A stretch of DNA of 64,000 nt, taken from positions 1-64,000 of the forward strand of contig JAKPKS010000167.1 in assembly GCA_029553585.1 (NCBI GenBank), given 5' to 3'. Both the position numbers and the translations under genes were made by a program. The stretch is from Candidatus Atribacteria bacterium (GTDB taxonomy: Bacteria > Atribacterota > Phoenicimicrobiia > Phoenicimicrobiales > Stramentimicrobiaceae). Positions 51,723-59,607 of this stretch are shown one piece after another (the first letter of the stretch is position 1; each line of letters starts with the position of its first letter). The notes under the pieces are model-generated. The model saw nothing but the letters and a program-made list of their open reading frames with translations, ran no database searches and had not been told where the DNA came from.

Positions 51723-53150
51723 TTGAGCCTGAAATTATACAACACCTTAACCGGAAAGAAAGAAGATTTTATACCTTTGAAGGATAGACAGGTTGGTATG
51801 TATGTTTGCGGCCCCACAGTATATAACTTCTTTCATATTGGTAATGCAAGACCTTTCTTAGTTTTCGAGGTATTCAGGCGCTATCTGAAATATAAAGGAT
51901 ATGATGTGAAGTATGTGTCCAATTTTACTGATATTGATGACAAGGTAATTAATAAAGCCAGAGAACTGGGAACCACTTATCTCGAAGTTGCGAGAAAGTT
52001 CATCAAAGAGTATTTTCAGGATGCTGATTATTTAAATATCGGAAGGGCCGATGTTTACCCCAGGGCTACTGAACATATAGCCGAGATAATTGAGCTTATC
52101 AAAAAATTAGAAGACAAAGGTTATACCTATGTAGCTGAGGGAGATGTCTTTTTTAATGTGAATAGATTTAAAGAATATGGAAAATTATCCAAGCAAAATT
52201 TGGATGAGATACAAATCGGAGCAAGAATTGAAGTAGACGAACGAAAGAAAAATCCTTATGATTTTGTGCTCTGGAAACAAGCAAAAGAAGGAGAACCAAA
52301 ATGGGATAGCCCCTGGGGTGCGGGGCGTCCTGGCTGGCATATTGAATGTTCAGCAATGTCTACTAAATATTTAGGAGAGAGTATAGATATACATGCCGGT
52401 GGGGAAGACTTAATTTTTCCACATCATGAAAATGAAATAGCACAGAGCGAAGCGGCTAGCGGAAAGGTATTTGCCAAGTATTGGATGCACAATGGTTATT
52501 TAAAGATGGATAATAAAAAAATGTCAAAATCATTGGGAAACATCTTGACTGTAAGAGAATTGTCTCAAAAATATGATGGTTCGGTCATGAGACATTTTTT
52601 GCTTTCCGCTCACTACAGGAGTCCACTGAATTATTCTTTAGAACAGATTGAACAATCCCAGAGGAGTATGGAAACATTAAGCAATACTGTATATAATCTG
52701 AATTTTATACTAGAAAAAAGCCAGCTGAATCATACTGTGGATATAAAAAGTAAAAAGCTTACGAAAATAGTGGGTCAAATGAAGGAAAAATTTATTAACG
52801 CTATGGATGACGATTTTAATACTCCTGTTGCTTTGAGTACCTTATTTCTGTTAGCTAAAGAAGCCAATGTTTATTTAAATGAGACAGGTAGTAAAAATAA
52901 AGAAACGGTGGAACAAGTATTGCAGTTTTATGAAGAATTCGGTACCGGTATTTTAGGTTTGAAATACTTTTCTCAATTAATTGAGTCAGAACAAATACTC
53001 AGAGAGGAAATTGAAGAATTAATCACAGAAAGAGAAGCAGCCAGAAAGAATAGAGATTGGAAGACCGCCGATCAAATCAGGAATAAATTGAATAACATGG
53101 GCATTATAATCGAAGATACCATAGAAGGGGTTCGTTGGAAAAAATCTTAA
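51723..53150 (+). CDS. cysS: Cysteinyl-tRNA synthetase
   Basis: Class I synthetase charging tRNA(Cys). [17 protein letters not shown] contains the HIGH-type motif and first zinc Cys, HIECSAM and [11 protein letters not shown] the other zinc ligands, and KMSKSLGN the KMSKS loop. The frame runs back to a TTG at 51699, but the TTG at 51723 has GAGGT 7 bases before it and gives the family's usual start ([13 protein letters not shown]), so that is used: 475 residues. The tail ends with the anticodon-binding domain. Confidence 0.94.
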   Translation: MSLKLYNTLTGKKEDFIPLKDRQVGMYVCGPTVYNFFHIGNARPFLVFEVFRRYLKYKGYDVKYVSNFTDIDDKVINKARELGTTYLEVARKFIKEYFQDADYLNIGRADVYPRATEHIAEIIELIKKLEDKGYTYVAEGDVFFNVNRFKEYGKLSKQNLDEIQIGARIEVDERKKNPYDFVLWKQAKEGEPKWDSPWGAGRPGWHIECSAMSTKYLGESIDIHAGGEDLIFPHHENEIAQSEAASGKVFAKYWMHNGYLKMDNKKMSKSLGNILTVRELSQKYDGSVMRHFLLSAHYRSPLNYSLEQIEQSQRSMETLSNTVYNLNFILEKSQLNHTVDIKSKKLTKIVGQMKEKFINAMDDDFNTPVALSTLFLLAKEANVYLNETGSKNKETVEQVLQFYEEFGTGILGLKYFSQLIESEQILREEIEELITEREAARKNRDWKTADQIRNKLNNMGIIIEDTIEGVRWKKS

Positions 53151-53187
53151 CCAAATATTTATTAATCAAATTGGGGCTCAGAAAGAT

Positions 53188-53823
53188 ATGGCTCTGAAAG
53201 AAAGAGTTTTTAAAAATTACCAGAATTGTGATGACAGGTATTTAATAAGTTTGGCGCAGAGTGGCAATGCTATCGCTGAATACCGTTTAATCAACCGATA
53301 TAAAAAAATCGTAAAGATGAAAGCTAGGGCATATTTTTTAATTGGAGCAGATACTGAAGATATTATTCAGGAGGGAATGATCGGATTGTATAAAGCCCTA
53401 AGAAGTTTTGATAATACCAAATCAGCTTCTTTCAGAGTGTTTGCTGAAATATGTATTAACAGACAGATAATAACTGCCATAAAAATGGCTTCTCGGAAAA
53501 AGCATATACCCCTTAATTACGGTATTTCTTTGAATCAGCCAATAGATCATATTGAGAGTGATAACAGAACACTGATAGATATCGTTGATGATTTAAATAT
53601 AAATGACCCTATGGATATATTTCTTACCAGGGAAAGTTTGCAAGAGTTAAAAATAAAATTAAATAATATTCTTTCCGTTTTGGAAAGAAAGATGCTAAAA
53701 GCATATCTGGAAGGAAAAACATATCAGGAAATTGCCCTGGAAATCAAAAAAAGTCCTAAAAGTGTAGACAATGGTATGCAAAGAATTAAGAGAAAATTGG
53801 ATTTACTTGGCAAACATGATTGA
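53188..53823 (+). CDS. sigH: RNA polymerase sigma factor, SigH type
   Basis: Sigma-70 family factor without region 1. Region 2 reads FLIGADTEDIIQEGMIGLYKALRSFDNTKSA-like around residues 53-82 (region 2.2 DIIQEGMIGLYKA), then ICINRQIITAI, and region 4 near 170-205 (LEGKTYQEIALEIKKSPKSV). SigH lies before rpmG-secE-nusG in Firmicutes too. In spore-formers it starts sporulation; here it may serve stationary-phase or competence genes. At 211 residues the length is normal. The stop codon overlaps the -35 of the tRNA promoter. Confidence 0.87.
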   Translation: MALKERVFKNYQNCDDRYLISLAQSGNAIAEYRLINRYKKIVKMKARAYFLIGADTEDIIQEGMIGLYKALRSFDNTKSASFRVFAEICINRQIITAIKMASRKKHIPLNYGISLNQPIDHIESDNRTLIDIVDDLNINDPMDIFLTRESLQELKIKLNNILSVLERKMLKAYLEGKTYQEIALEIKKSPKSVDNGMQRIKRKLDLLGKHD

Positions 53824-53848
53824 CTTAAATTAAAAAAATAATTATAAT
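53820..53848 (+). promoter_or_regulatory. Promoter of the tRNA-tuf operon
   Basis: TTGACT and TATAAT are 17 bases apart; the expected start of transcription is a few bases before the first tRNA. The -35 overlaps the sigH stop codon. Confidence 0.7.
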
Positions 53849-53858
53849 GTTCTATGTT

Positions 53859-53934
53859 GCCGGTGTAGCTCAGCAGGTAGAGCAGCTGACTTGTAATCAG
53901 CAGGTCATCCGTTCGAATCGGATCATCGGCTCCA
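53859..53934 (+). tRNA. tRNA-Thr (anticodon TGT)
   Basis: Full cloverleaf: acceptor GCCGGTG pairs with CATCGGC (one G-T), anticodon stem GCTGA/TCAGC with loop CTTGTAA, T-loop GTTCGAATC, and encoded CCA. Confidence 0.93.
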
Positions 53935-53954
53935 GGAGATAGTTATCACTTATT

Positions 53955-54041
53955 GGGGAGGTACCAAAGTGGTTAAATGGAGCGGACTGTAGATCCGTTG
54001 GCTGAACGCCTTCGAAGGTTCGAATCCTTCCCTCCCCACCA
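53955..54041 (+). tRNA. tRNA-Tyr (anticodon GTA)
   Basis: Class II tRNA of 87 bases with a long variable arm. Acceptor GGGGAGG pairs with CCTCCCC, the anticodon loop is CTGTAGA, the T-loop is GTTCGAATC, and CCA is encoded. Confidence 0.93.
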
Positions 54042-54044
54042 TTT

Positions 54045-54121
54045 GCCCGCGTAGCTCAGTTGGTTAGAGCGCATCCTTGGTAAGGATGAGGTCACCGGTT
54101 CAACTCCGGTCGTGGGCTCCA
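54045..54121 (+). tRNA. tRNA-Thr (anticodon GGT)
   Basis: Acceptor GCCCGCG pairs with CGTGGGC, anticodon stem CATCC/GGATG with loop TTGGTAA, T-loop GTTCAACTC, CCA encoded. The Thr-Tyr-Thr set upstream of tuf recalls the thrU-tyrU-glyT-thrT-tufB array of enterobacteria. Confidence 0.93.
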
Positions 54122-54150
54122 GGAATAGATAAATTTAATTGGTTAAGAAG

Positions 54151-54184
54151 TTTTGTTAAAAATATCTCCATACTTTTAACAAAA
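54151..54184 (+). repeat. Perfect inverted repeat in the tuf leader
   Basis: TTTTGTTAAAA (54151-54161) and TTTTAACAAAA (54174-54184) form a perfect 11-base inverted repeat around 12 bases, between the last tRNA and tuf. No T-run follows on this strand, so it is not a usual terminator; it may be a processing hairpin or protein site. Confidence 0.55.
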
Positions 54185-54247
54185 AGTATATATAAACTAA
54201 AATTTAAGTAAATTTGAATAAGCAACCTTTTAAGGAGGAAAAACAAA

Positions 54248-55450
54248 ATGGCTAAAGAAAAGTTTGTCCGTAGCAAGCCGCATGTCAATATAGGTACTAT
54301 TGGTCATGTCGACCACGGTAAAACAACTCTTACTGCAGCAATTACCAAGTATCTCTCTGGTAAGAAGTTAGCACAGGCCAAAGCCTTTGATGAAATAGAT
54401 CGTGCTCCGGAAGAAAAAGAAAGAGGGATTACCATCTCCGTATTCCATGCCGAATATGAGACCGAAAAGAGGCATTATGCCCATATTGACTGTCCCGGTC
54501 ATGCCGATTATGTGAAGAACATGATTACCGGTGCCGCCCAGATGGATGGAGCTATCCTGGTAGTCTCAGCAGCCGATGGCCCCATGCCTCAGACCCGGGA
54601 ACATATTCTCTTATCCCGCCAGGTAGGGGTACCCTATATCGTGGTCTTTTTGAATAAGGTCGATATGGTAGATGATCCTGAATTGATCGAACTGGTAGAG
54701 ATGGAAGTAAGGGAATTGCTGAGCGAATATGAATTTCCCGGTGATGATATCCCGGTTATCAAAGGTTCAGCCCTGAAGGCCCTGGAAGCCGATCCTGCCA
54801 AGCAGGATGATCCGGCCTATAAGCCTATTCAGGAATTGCTGGATGCCGTTGACAGTTACATACCTACACCTATGCGTGATGTAGATAAACCATTCCTGCT
54901 TTCGGTAGAGGATGTCTTTACCATTACCGGCAGGGGAACAGTGGCTACCGGCCGGGTAGAGCGCGGGGTAGTCAAGGTTGGTGACCCGGTAGAGATAGTA
55001 GGATTAAGTGATAAACCAAAAAAGACCGTAGCAACCGGTGTGGAGATGTTCCGTAAGCTCCTGGATCAGGCCCAAGCTGGTGATAATGTAGGCATACTAC
55101 TGCGTGGTGTAGACAAAAAAGAGATTAAACGTGGACAGGTTATTGCTGCCCCTGGTACCATTACTCCTCATACCAAATTTAAGGGAGAGGTTATTATTCT
55201 TACCAAAGAAGAGGGTGGCAGACATACCCCCATCTTCAGCGGCTACCGTCCCCAGTTCTTTTTCAGAACCACAGACGTAACCGGTAATGTCACTCTGCCC
55301 GAAGGAGTGGAAATGGCTATGCCTGGTGACAACCTGACCATCACCGGTACTCTCATCACCCCCATTGCTATGGAAAAGGGTGTTCGTTTTGCTATCCGGG
55401 AAGGTGGCAGAACTGTGGCAGCAGGAGTGGTTACTGAGGTTGTTGAGTAA
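54248..55450 (+). CDS. tuf: Elongation factor Tu
   Basis: GTPase that brings aminoacyl-tRNA to the ribosome. [18 protein letters not shown] (P-loop) near residue 17, the [12 protein letters not shown] switch 2 near 80, NKVDMV near 135 and domains 2 and 3 with [19 protein letters not shown] and the ending [11 protein letters not shown]. Switch 1 reads [14 protein letters not shown] where most have ITINT(A/S)H, a small variation. Codon use is visibly richer in G/C than the neighbours, as expected for very high expression. Strong AAGGAGG before the ATG. 400 residues. Confidence 0.97.
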   Translation: MAKEKFVRSKPHVNIGTIGHVDHGKTTLTAAITKYLSGKKLAQAKAFDEIDRAPEEKERGITISVFHAEYETEKRHYAHIDCPGHADYVKNMITGAAQMDGAILVVSAADGPMPQTREHILLSRQVGVPYIVVFLNKVDMVDDPELIELVEMEVRELLSEYEFPGDDIPVIKGSALKALEADPAKQDDPAYKPIQELLDAVDSYIPTPMRDVDKPFLLSVEDVFTITGRGTVATGRVERGVVKVGDPVEIVGLSDKPKKTVATGVEMFRKLLDQAQAGDNVGILLRGVDKKEIKRGQVIAAPGTITPHTKFKGEVIILTKEEGGRHTPIFSGYRPQFFFRTTDVTGNVTLPEGVEMAMPGDNLTITGTLITPIAMEKGVRFAIREGGRTVAAGVVTEVVE

Positions 55451-55493
55451 GTAAAAGATGGTATACTAAAATATTTACTAAAACACTTTTTAT

Positions 55494-55523
55494 AAGACTG
55501 GGATGTAGAGAAAGCCCAGTCTT
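55494..55523 (+). terminator. Hairpin terminator after tuf
   Basis: AAGACTGGG (55494-55502) pairs with CCCAGTCTT (55515-55523); the tail is T-rich but interrupted (AATTATTGTGTTTT). Likely the end of the tRNA-tuf transcript. Confidence 0.6.
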
Positions 55524-55556
55524 AATTATTGTGTTTTGAGAAATAAGATAGCCTGC

Positions 55557-55585
55557 TTGACAGGTATGATAAAATGTGTTAGATT
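55557..55585 (+). promoter_or_regulatory. Promoter for rpmG-tRNA(Trp)-secE-nusG
   Basis: Perfect TTGACA with TAGATT 17 bases on, directly after the tuf terminator and about 35 bases before rpmG. Confidence 0.55.
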
Positions 55586-55621
55586 TAATTTCGTAAATTT
55601 TCTCTGATAGTGAGGAAGAAA

Positions 55622-55771
55622 ATGAGAGACAGAGTAGTATTAGCTTGTTCTGAATGTAATAATCGAAATTATTATAGCTATAAAAATAAGAAAAATACCA
55701 CTGAAAAAATTTCTCTTAAAAAATATTGCAAGTTCTGTCAAAAGCATACCTTGCATAAAGAAAGCAAATAA
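55622..55771 (+). CDS. rpmG: Large-subunit ribosomal protein L33, zinc-binding form
   Basis: A 49-residue protein starting [17 protein letters not shown] and ending [14 protein letters not shown]. Both CxxC pairs are kept, so it is the zinc (C+) form. The place before secE is the usual one. No other L33 copy is seen in the window. A GAGGAAGAAA stretch precedes the ATG. Confidence 0.93.
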   Translation: MRDRVVLACSECNNRNYYSYKNKKNTTEKISLKKYCKFCQKHTLHKESK

Positions 55772-55814
55772 GGATATTTTTAAAAATATCTTTATAAGTT
55801 GGAGATCAATATGC

Positions 55815-55890
55815 AGGTCCGTAGCTCTAACGGGAGAGCACCGGACTCCAAATCCGGGGGTTGCAGGTTCAAATCCTGCCGGGCCTGCCA
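55815..55890 (+). tRNA. trnW: tRNA-Trp (anticodon CCA)
   Basis: Acceptor AGGTCCG pairs with CGGGCCT (one T-G), anticodon stem CCGGA/TCCGG with loop CTCCAAA, T-loop GTTCAAATC, encoded CCA. Lies between rpmG and secE, as in many bacteria. Confidence 0.94.
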
Positions 55891-55933
55891 GATAATCACA
55901 AAAAATTATAAAATGGTGCTGAAAAGGTGAGAA

Positions 55934-56134
55934 ATGAAAATTAGTCAAGTTTTTCAAAAATTAATTAGCTTTATTAAAGAAGCCAGGGCTGAGCTAAAAA
56001 AAGTTACCTGGCCAAATAGAAAAGAATTAATCAGCAGCACTGTTGTAGTTATGATTACAGTGGTACTGGTTGCTATTTATCTAGGTGTAATTGACCTTTT
56101 CTTTTCTCGAATTGTAACCATGATTTTGCAGTGA
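55934..56134 (+). CDS. secE: Preprotein translocase subunit SecE
   Basis: Small clamp subunit of the SecYEG channel. The cytoplasmic amphipathic part has ARAELKKVTWPNRKELI (family core) near residue 17-33, followed by one membrane segment (about 36-62). At 66 residues it is the short one-helix type. AAAAGGTGAG precedes the ATG. nusG follows. Confidence 0.94.
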   Translation: MKISQVFQKLISFIKEARAELKKVTWPNRKELISSTVVVMITVVLVAIYLGVIDLFFSRIVTMILQ

Positions 56135-56197
56135 ATAGTTTAAGAAGAGCTAAATAAATATATATAATATAATACCCTACCGGGAGGGTGATTTAAG

Positions 56198-56737
56198 ATA
56201 ATAAGAACAGATGAAGATAAGGGATGGTATGTAGTTCATACCTATTCAGGATATGAAAATAAAGTTAAGGTAAACCTGGAGCAGCGGGTTAAATCTATGG
56301 GAATGGAAGACCAGATATTTCAGGTTTTAATACCCACAGAGAGGGTTCTGGAAACAAAATCAGGTAAAAAAAAATATGTACAAAAAAAAGTTTTTCCTGG
56401 TTATGTGGTAGTACAAATGAAATTGAATAACGAATCCTGGTATGCAGTCAGGAATACACCTGGAGTTACCAGGTTTGTTGGTTCAGGTGGTAAGCCTGTT
56501 GCCCTGGCAGAAAATGAAATTAAAAATATCTTAAAGCAAATGGGCAAAGGTGAGAAAAAGCCAAAGATAGATATAGAAATCGGAACAAGTGTTAATATTA
56601 TTAATGGCCCATTTACCGGCTATACTGGAAATGTTAAGGAGATAGATACACAAAGAAGTAAGTTAAAGGTCTTTTTAACTATCTTTGGCAGAGAAACATC
56701 GGTAGAGCTAGAATTTACTGATGTGGAAAGATATTAG
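56198..56737 (+). CDS. nusG: Transcription termination/antitermination factor NusG, probable ATA start
   Basis: Binds RNA polymerase and couples it to the ribosome or Rho. The NGN domain opens with GWYVVHTYSGYENKVK, and FFPGYV-like VFPGYVVVQMKLN, then VRNTPGVTRFVG follow; the KOW domain is near the end (GTSVNIINGPFTGYTGNVKE). The first ATG of the frame is at 56297, which would remove the first third of the NGN domain. Upstream the frame is open only back to a TGA at 56189, with no ATG, GTG or TTG. ATA at 56198 (or the next one) lies suitably behind GGGAGGGTGA and gives 179 residues, the family's length. Gene certain, start codon inferred. Confidence 0.88.
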   Translation: MIRTDEDKGWYVVHTYSGYENKVKVNLEQRVKSMGMEDQIFQVLIPTERVLETKSGKKKYVQKKVFPGYVVVQMKLNNESWYAVRNTPGVTRFVGSGGKPVALAENEIKNILKQMGKGEKKPKIDIEIGTSVNIINGPFTGYTGNVKEIDTQRSKLKVFLTIFGRETSVELEFTDVERY

Positions 56738-56831
56738 AAGTACATCTTTATATTATCATGTTTATAAGTTTTTATATTTATTAACTTGTTAATGTATAAC
56801 CAAATATGTAGCATGAAGAGGTGTAATGAGA

Positions 56832-57254
56832 ATGGCTAAAAAAATAATTGCCAGTATTAAACTGCAAATTCCTGCTGGAGCTGCCAATCCGGCACCCCCT
56901 GTTGGGCCGGCGTTGGGACAACATGCTCTCAATATAATGGAATTTTGTAAAGCATTTAATGAACGAACCAAACAGGATATTGGTACTGTTATACCGGTTG
57001 TTATCACGGTATATCAGGATAGAACTTTCGATTTTATATGCAAAAAGCCACCGGTGTCCTTTTTATTAAAAGAAGCAGCAAAAGTAGAAAAAGGTTCTGC
57101 TGAACCCAATAAAAGTAAAATTGCCAGGATAACAAAAGAAAAAGTAAAAGAAATTGCAGAAATAAAGATGCCTGACCTTAATACTGACCGGCTTGAAAGT
57201 GCTATGAAAATTGTAGAAGGCACAGCCCGTAGCATGGGTATAGAGGTAGGGTAA
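56832..57254 (+). CDS. rplK: Large-subunit ribosomal protein L11
   Basis: Part of the GTPase-associated centre. Opens [20 protein letters not shown], then [21 protein letters not shown] with the usual thiostrepton-region residues. An ATG two codons upstream (56826) is only 2 bases after GAGGTG; the ATG at 56832 has 8 bases spacing and gives the family's normal start and 140 residues. Confidence 0.95.
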   Translation: MAKKIIASIKLQIPAGAANPAPPVGPALGQHALNIMEFCKAFNERTKQDIGTVIPVVITVYQDRTFDFICKKPPVSFLLKEAAKVEKGSAEPNKSKIARITKEKVKEIAEIKMPDLNTDRLESAMKIVEGTARSMGIEVG

Positions 57255-57313
57255 TTTTTAGGATGTTTCTGATTTTTAAGGATTTAAATAAGAAGGTAAT
57301 GCTGAGTTAATAC

Positions 57314-57341
57314 GTGGGAGGAAATTATCCATTTTTACCAC
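57314..57341 (+). promoter_or_regulatory. Hairpin before rplA, possible L1 autoregulatory site
   Basis: GTGG (57314) and CCAC (57338) enclose a GGA/TCC pair just before the rplA Shine-Dalgarno. Many bacteria have an L1-binding hairpin in this operon; the match here is by position and pairing only. Confidence 0.3.
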
Positions 57342-57356
57342 AAGGAGGAAAATGTA

Positions 57357-58067
57357 TTGAAAAACAGAGGTAAGAAATTTTTAGAAACTACAAAGAAATA
57401 TGATAAAGCCAAACTGTATACTATAAAAGAAGCAGTAACCTTAGTAAAAGAATTAAGCTGGGTTAATTTTACTGAAACAGTCGATATAGCAATACGTTTG
57501 GGCGTTAACACTCGTCGTTCAGAAGAACAGGTTAGAGGAGCAGTTGAGCTGCCACACGGAACCGGCAAACAGAGTAGAGTCTTAGTATTCGCAGAAGCTG
57601 AAAAAGCAAAAGAAGCAGAAGAAGCCGGCGCAGATTTTATTGGAGGAAATGATTTAGCGGAAAAAGTTCAAAGTGGATGGACTGATTTTGATTCAGTTAT
57701 CGCTACACCGGATATGATGAAAGTTGTAGGGAAATTAGGACGAGTTTTAGGCCCCCGGGGTTTGATGCCCAATCCTAAACTTGGCTCGGTAACCTTTGAT
57801 ATTAAAAATGCAGTATTATCGGTTAAAAAGGGAAAAGTAGAATACAGAGCCGATCGCTTTGGAATTGTTCATGCTATTATCGGTAAGATAAATTTTTTGG
57901 ATGAACAGCTTATTGATAATTTTTACGCTATTTTAGAGGCAGTTTTAAAAGCAAAACCACCTACTTCCAAAGGTCGCTATATGCTGAGCATCACCATTTC
58001 TTCTACCATGGGTCCCGGGGTTAGATTGGATGTTTTAAAAACTCTGAGTGAGGTTGAAAAGAGATAA
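57357..58067 (+). CDS. rplA: Large-subunit ribosomal protein L1
   Basis: L1-stalk protein that helps release deacylated tRNA and represses its own operon. Opens MKNRGKKFLETTKKYDK and carries GADFIGGNDLAEKVQSGW, LGRVLGPRGLMPNPKLG and the ending GPGVRLDV. TTG start with AAGGAGG upstream. A two-codon reading frame (ATG TAT TGA) overlaps the TTG in another frame. 236 residues, normal. Confidence 0.95.
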   Translation: MKNRGKKFLETTKKYDKAKLYTIKEAVTLVKELSWVNFTETVDIAIRLGVNTRRSEEQVRGAVELPHGTGKQSRVLVFAEAEKAKEAEEAGADFIGGNDLAEKVQSGWTDFDSVIATPDMMKVVGKLGRVLGPRGLMPNPKLGSVTFDIKNAVLSVKKGKVEYRADRFGIVHAIIGKINFLDEQLIDNFYAILEAVLKAKPPTSKGRYMLSITISSTMGPGVRLDVLKTLSEVEKR

Positions 58068-58099
58068 GAAAAAAACTAATTTAATACAATATTATACTA

Positions 58100-58227
58100 T
58101 TAATCCTTAGATCACCGGTACCAATAAACTGTTCAATTGAGACAGAAGGGATAATTGGTTGAAAACCAGCCTGTGTAGGAATTCGAGAAAAAATCCTTCC
58201 TTACATACATCTAAGGCAGGATTTTTT
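58100..58227 (+). promoter_or_regulatory. rplJ leader with attenuator hairpin (L10 leader)
   Basis: The 200-base rplA-rplJ gap holds no gene. Its last part is a classic intrinsic terminator: AAAAAATCCT (58188-58197) and CCTTA pair with TAAGG and AGGATTTTTT (58218-58227). Upstream sequence can form further short helices (ACCGGT near 58115, GGTTGAAAACC near 58157). An L10(L12)-binding leader controlling L10-L12 synthesis by attenuation is known at this place in Firmicutes. The terminator is clear; the L10-binding fold is inferred. Confidence 0.65.
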
Positions 58228-58270
58228 AGTTTATGCAAAAAGCAGAACAACATAGAAAGGAGGGAGCTAA

Positions 58271-58798
58271 TTGCCATTACCTAGAGAAAAAAAAGAAGTA
58301 ATTATTCAGGAATTGAAAGAAGAACTGGAAAAATCTCCCAGTATTATTTTGGCCGACTTCCAAGGTCTTAATGCAAAAAGTATTGCTCAACTCAGAAATA
58401 CCTTAAGAGATAATGATATTAAATTCAAGGTATACAAGAACACCTTAATAAAAAAAGCTGTTCAGAAAATGGGTTTAGAGAGATTAACCACTAATTTAGC
58501 AGGTTGCACTGGTATTGCTTTTGCTAAGGATGATTCACTGTTACCCGTTAGATTGCTTTACCGGTATTCCCTGGATAGCCAGAATTTATTTAAATTGAAG
58601 ATTGCATTACTGGAAGAAAAAGTTTTCCTGGAAGAAGAACTGCAAAGAGTTGCCTTATTACCTGACAAAGAAGAGTTATTAGTAAAAATGCTCGGTAATA
58701 TGAAAGGTCCCATCAGTTCATTTGTTTATATGGTAAGGTCACCGCTGTCAGGATTGATTAATGTCTTGGAGCAAATTCGAAAAAGAAAATCAGAGTAG
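58271..58798 (+). CDS. rplJ: Large-subunit ribosomal protein L10
   Basis: Base of the L7/L12 stalk. Opens LPREKKEVIIQELKEEL, then IILADFQGLNAKSIAQLRNTLR and FKVYKNTLIKKA. TTG start behind AAAGGAGGGAG. 175 residues, normal. The C-terminal helix that holds L7/L12 dimers is present (SGLINVLEQIRKR). Confidence 0.94.
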   Translation: MPLPREKKEVIIQELKEELEKSPSIILADFQGLNAKSIAQLRNTLRDNDIKFKVYKNTLIKKAVQKMGLERLTTNLAGCTGIAFAKDDSLLPVRLLYRYSLDSQNLFKLKIALLEEKVFLEEELQRVALLPDKEELLVKMLGNMKGPISSFVYMVRSPLSGLINVLEQIRKRKSE

Positions 58799-58853
58799 TA
58801 AAATAAAAAAGAATTTAATAAGTTTTAAAAATGAATGAGAGGAGGCGGAATTC

Positions 58854-59369
58854 TTGAAAGAAAAGGCAGAGATAAAGGATGAAACTATGACAGAAAAAGA
58901 AAACGATGAAAAATTATTAAAAAAAGAGATTAAAAAAGAAATTCTTAATGAAAAAGAGGTAAAAATGTCTGAGGAAAAAGATAGTAACAAAAATATTCAG
59001 GAAATTATGGAAAAATTGGAGAAATTAACTGTATTAGAATTGGCTGATTTAGTTAAAGCGTTGGAAGATAAGTTTGGAGTTAGTGCAGCTGTACCGATGG
59101 CTGCCCAAGCTGTAGTAGCTACTCAGGGAGATGCTTCTACAGCCAAGGAAGAAGAGCAAACAGAATTTGATGTTGTTTTAAAAGAGGTAGGTGCTAATAA
59201 AATCCAGGTAATTAAGGAGGTTAGAGCTGCAACCGGCTTGGGTTTAAAGGAATCAAAGGAATTGGTAGAAGGAGCTCCTAAGAATGTTAAAGAAAAAATT
59301 GAATTGAAAGAAGCCCAGGCTTTGAAAGAAAAATTGGAAGCAGTTGGTGCAACTGTAGAAATAAAGTAA
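58854..59369 (+). CDS. rplL: Large-subunit ribosomal protein L7/L12, with N-terminal extension
   Basis: Stalk protein that recruits translation GTPases. The normal protein starts around [18 protein letters not shown], with the N-terminal dimer domain, a hinge rich in Ala (VAATQGDAS) and the C-terminal domain [15 protein letters not shown]. From the TTG at 58854 (behind GAGAGGAGGCGG) there are 37 further residues, mostly Lys and Glu. An internal ATG at 58965 has AAAGAGGT 4-5 bases before it and would give a 134-residue protein of usual length. Both starts have good ribosome-binding sites. Which is used is unsettled. Confidence 0.9.
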   Translation: MKEKAEIKDETMTEKENDEKLLKKEIKKEILNEKEVKMSEEKDSNKNIQEIMEKLEKLTVLELADLVKALEDKFGVSAAVPMAAQAVVATQGDASTAKEEEQTEFDVVLKEVGANKIQVIKEVRAATGLGLKESKELVEGAPKNVKEKIELKEAQALKEKLEAVGATVEIK

Positions 59370-59504
59370 ATTTTTTCTAACTAACTGTAAATTTACTGGT
59401 AATATTTTCATAATAGAAAATCAACTAGAGCTATTTATTTGGATTAAATAGAAATAAGAGTTTTCATTAATCTAAATAATGGCTTAAATAATTATGACAA
59501 AATG

Positions 59505-59549
59505 AAGAAGATATCCGTCTAAAAAATGGATATCTTCTTGACTTTTTTT
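59505..59549 (+). terminator. Intrinsic terminator between rplL and rpoB
   Basis: A perfect 12-base stem, AAGAAGATATCC (59505-59516) with GGATATCTTCTT (59528-59539), an 11-base loop and a run of seven T. It should lower readthrough into rpoB, a known type of attenuation here. Confidence 0.85.
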
Positions 59550-59607
59550 ATTAATAATGATAAACTTTATATTTGCAATAAATTCCCAAAAAGGTTGGTG
59601 TTCAGAA

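Noticed and set aside
55640-55957. Minus-strand reading frame of 105 codons containing GPAGFEPATPGFGVRCSP
   Set aside because: It is antisense to tRNA-Trp; this peptide pattern is a well-known false protein arising from the complement of tRNA genes. rpmG and secE occupy the other strand.
59557-59607. ATG at 59557 as the rpoB start
   Set aside because: It lies 8 bases behind the T-run of a strong terminator without Shine-Dalgarno, and the extra 17 residues are not of RpoB type; GTG at 59608 fits better.
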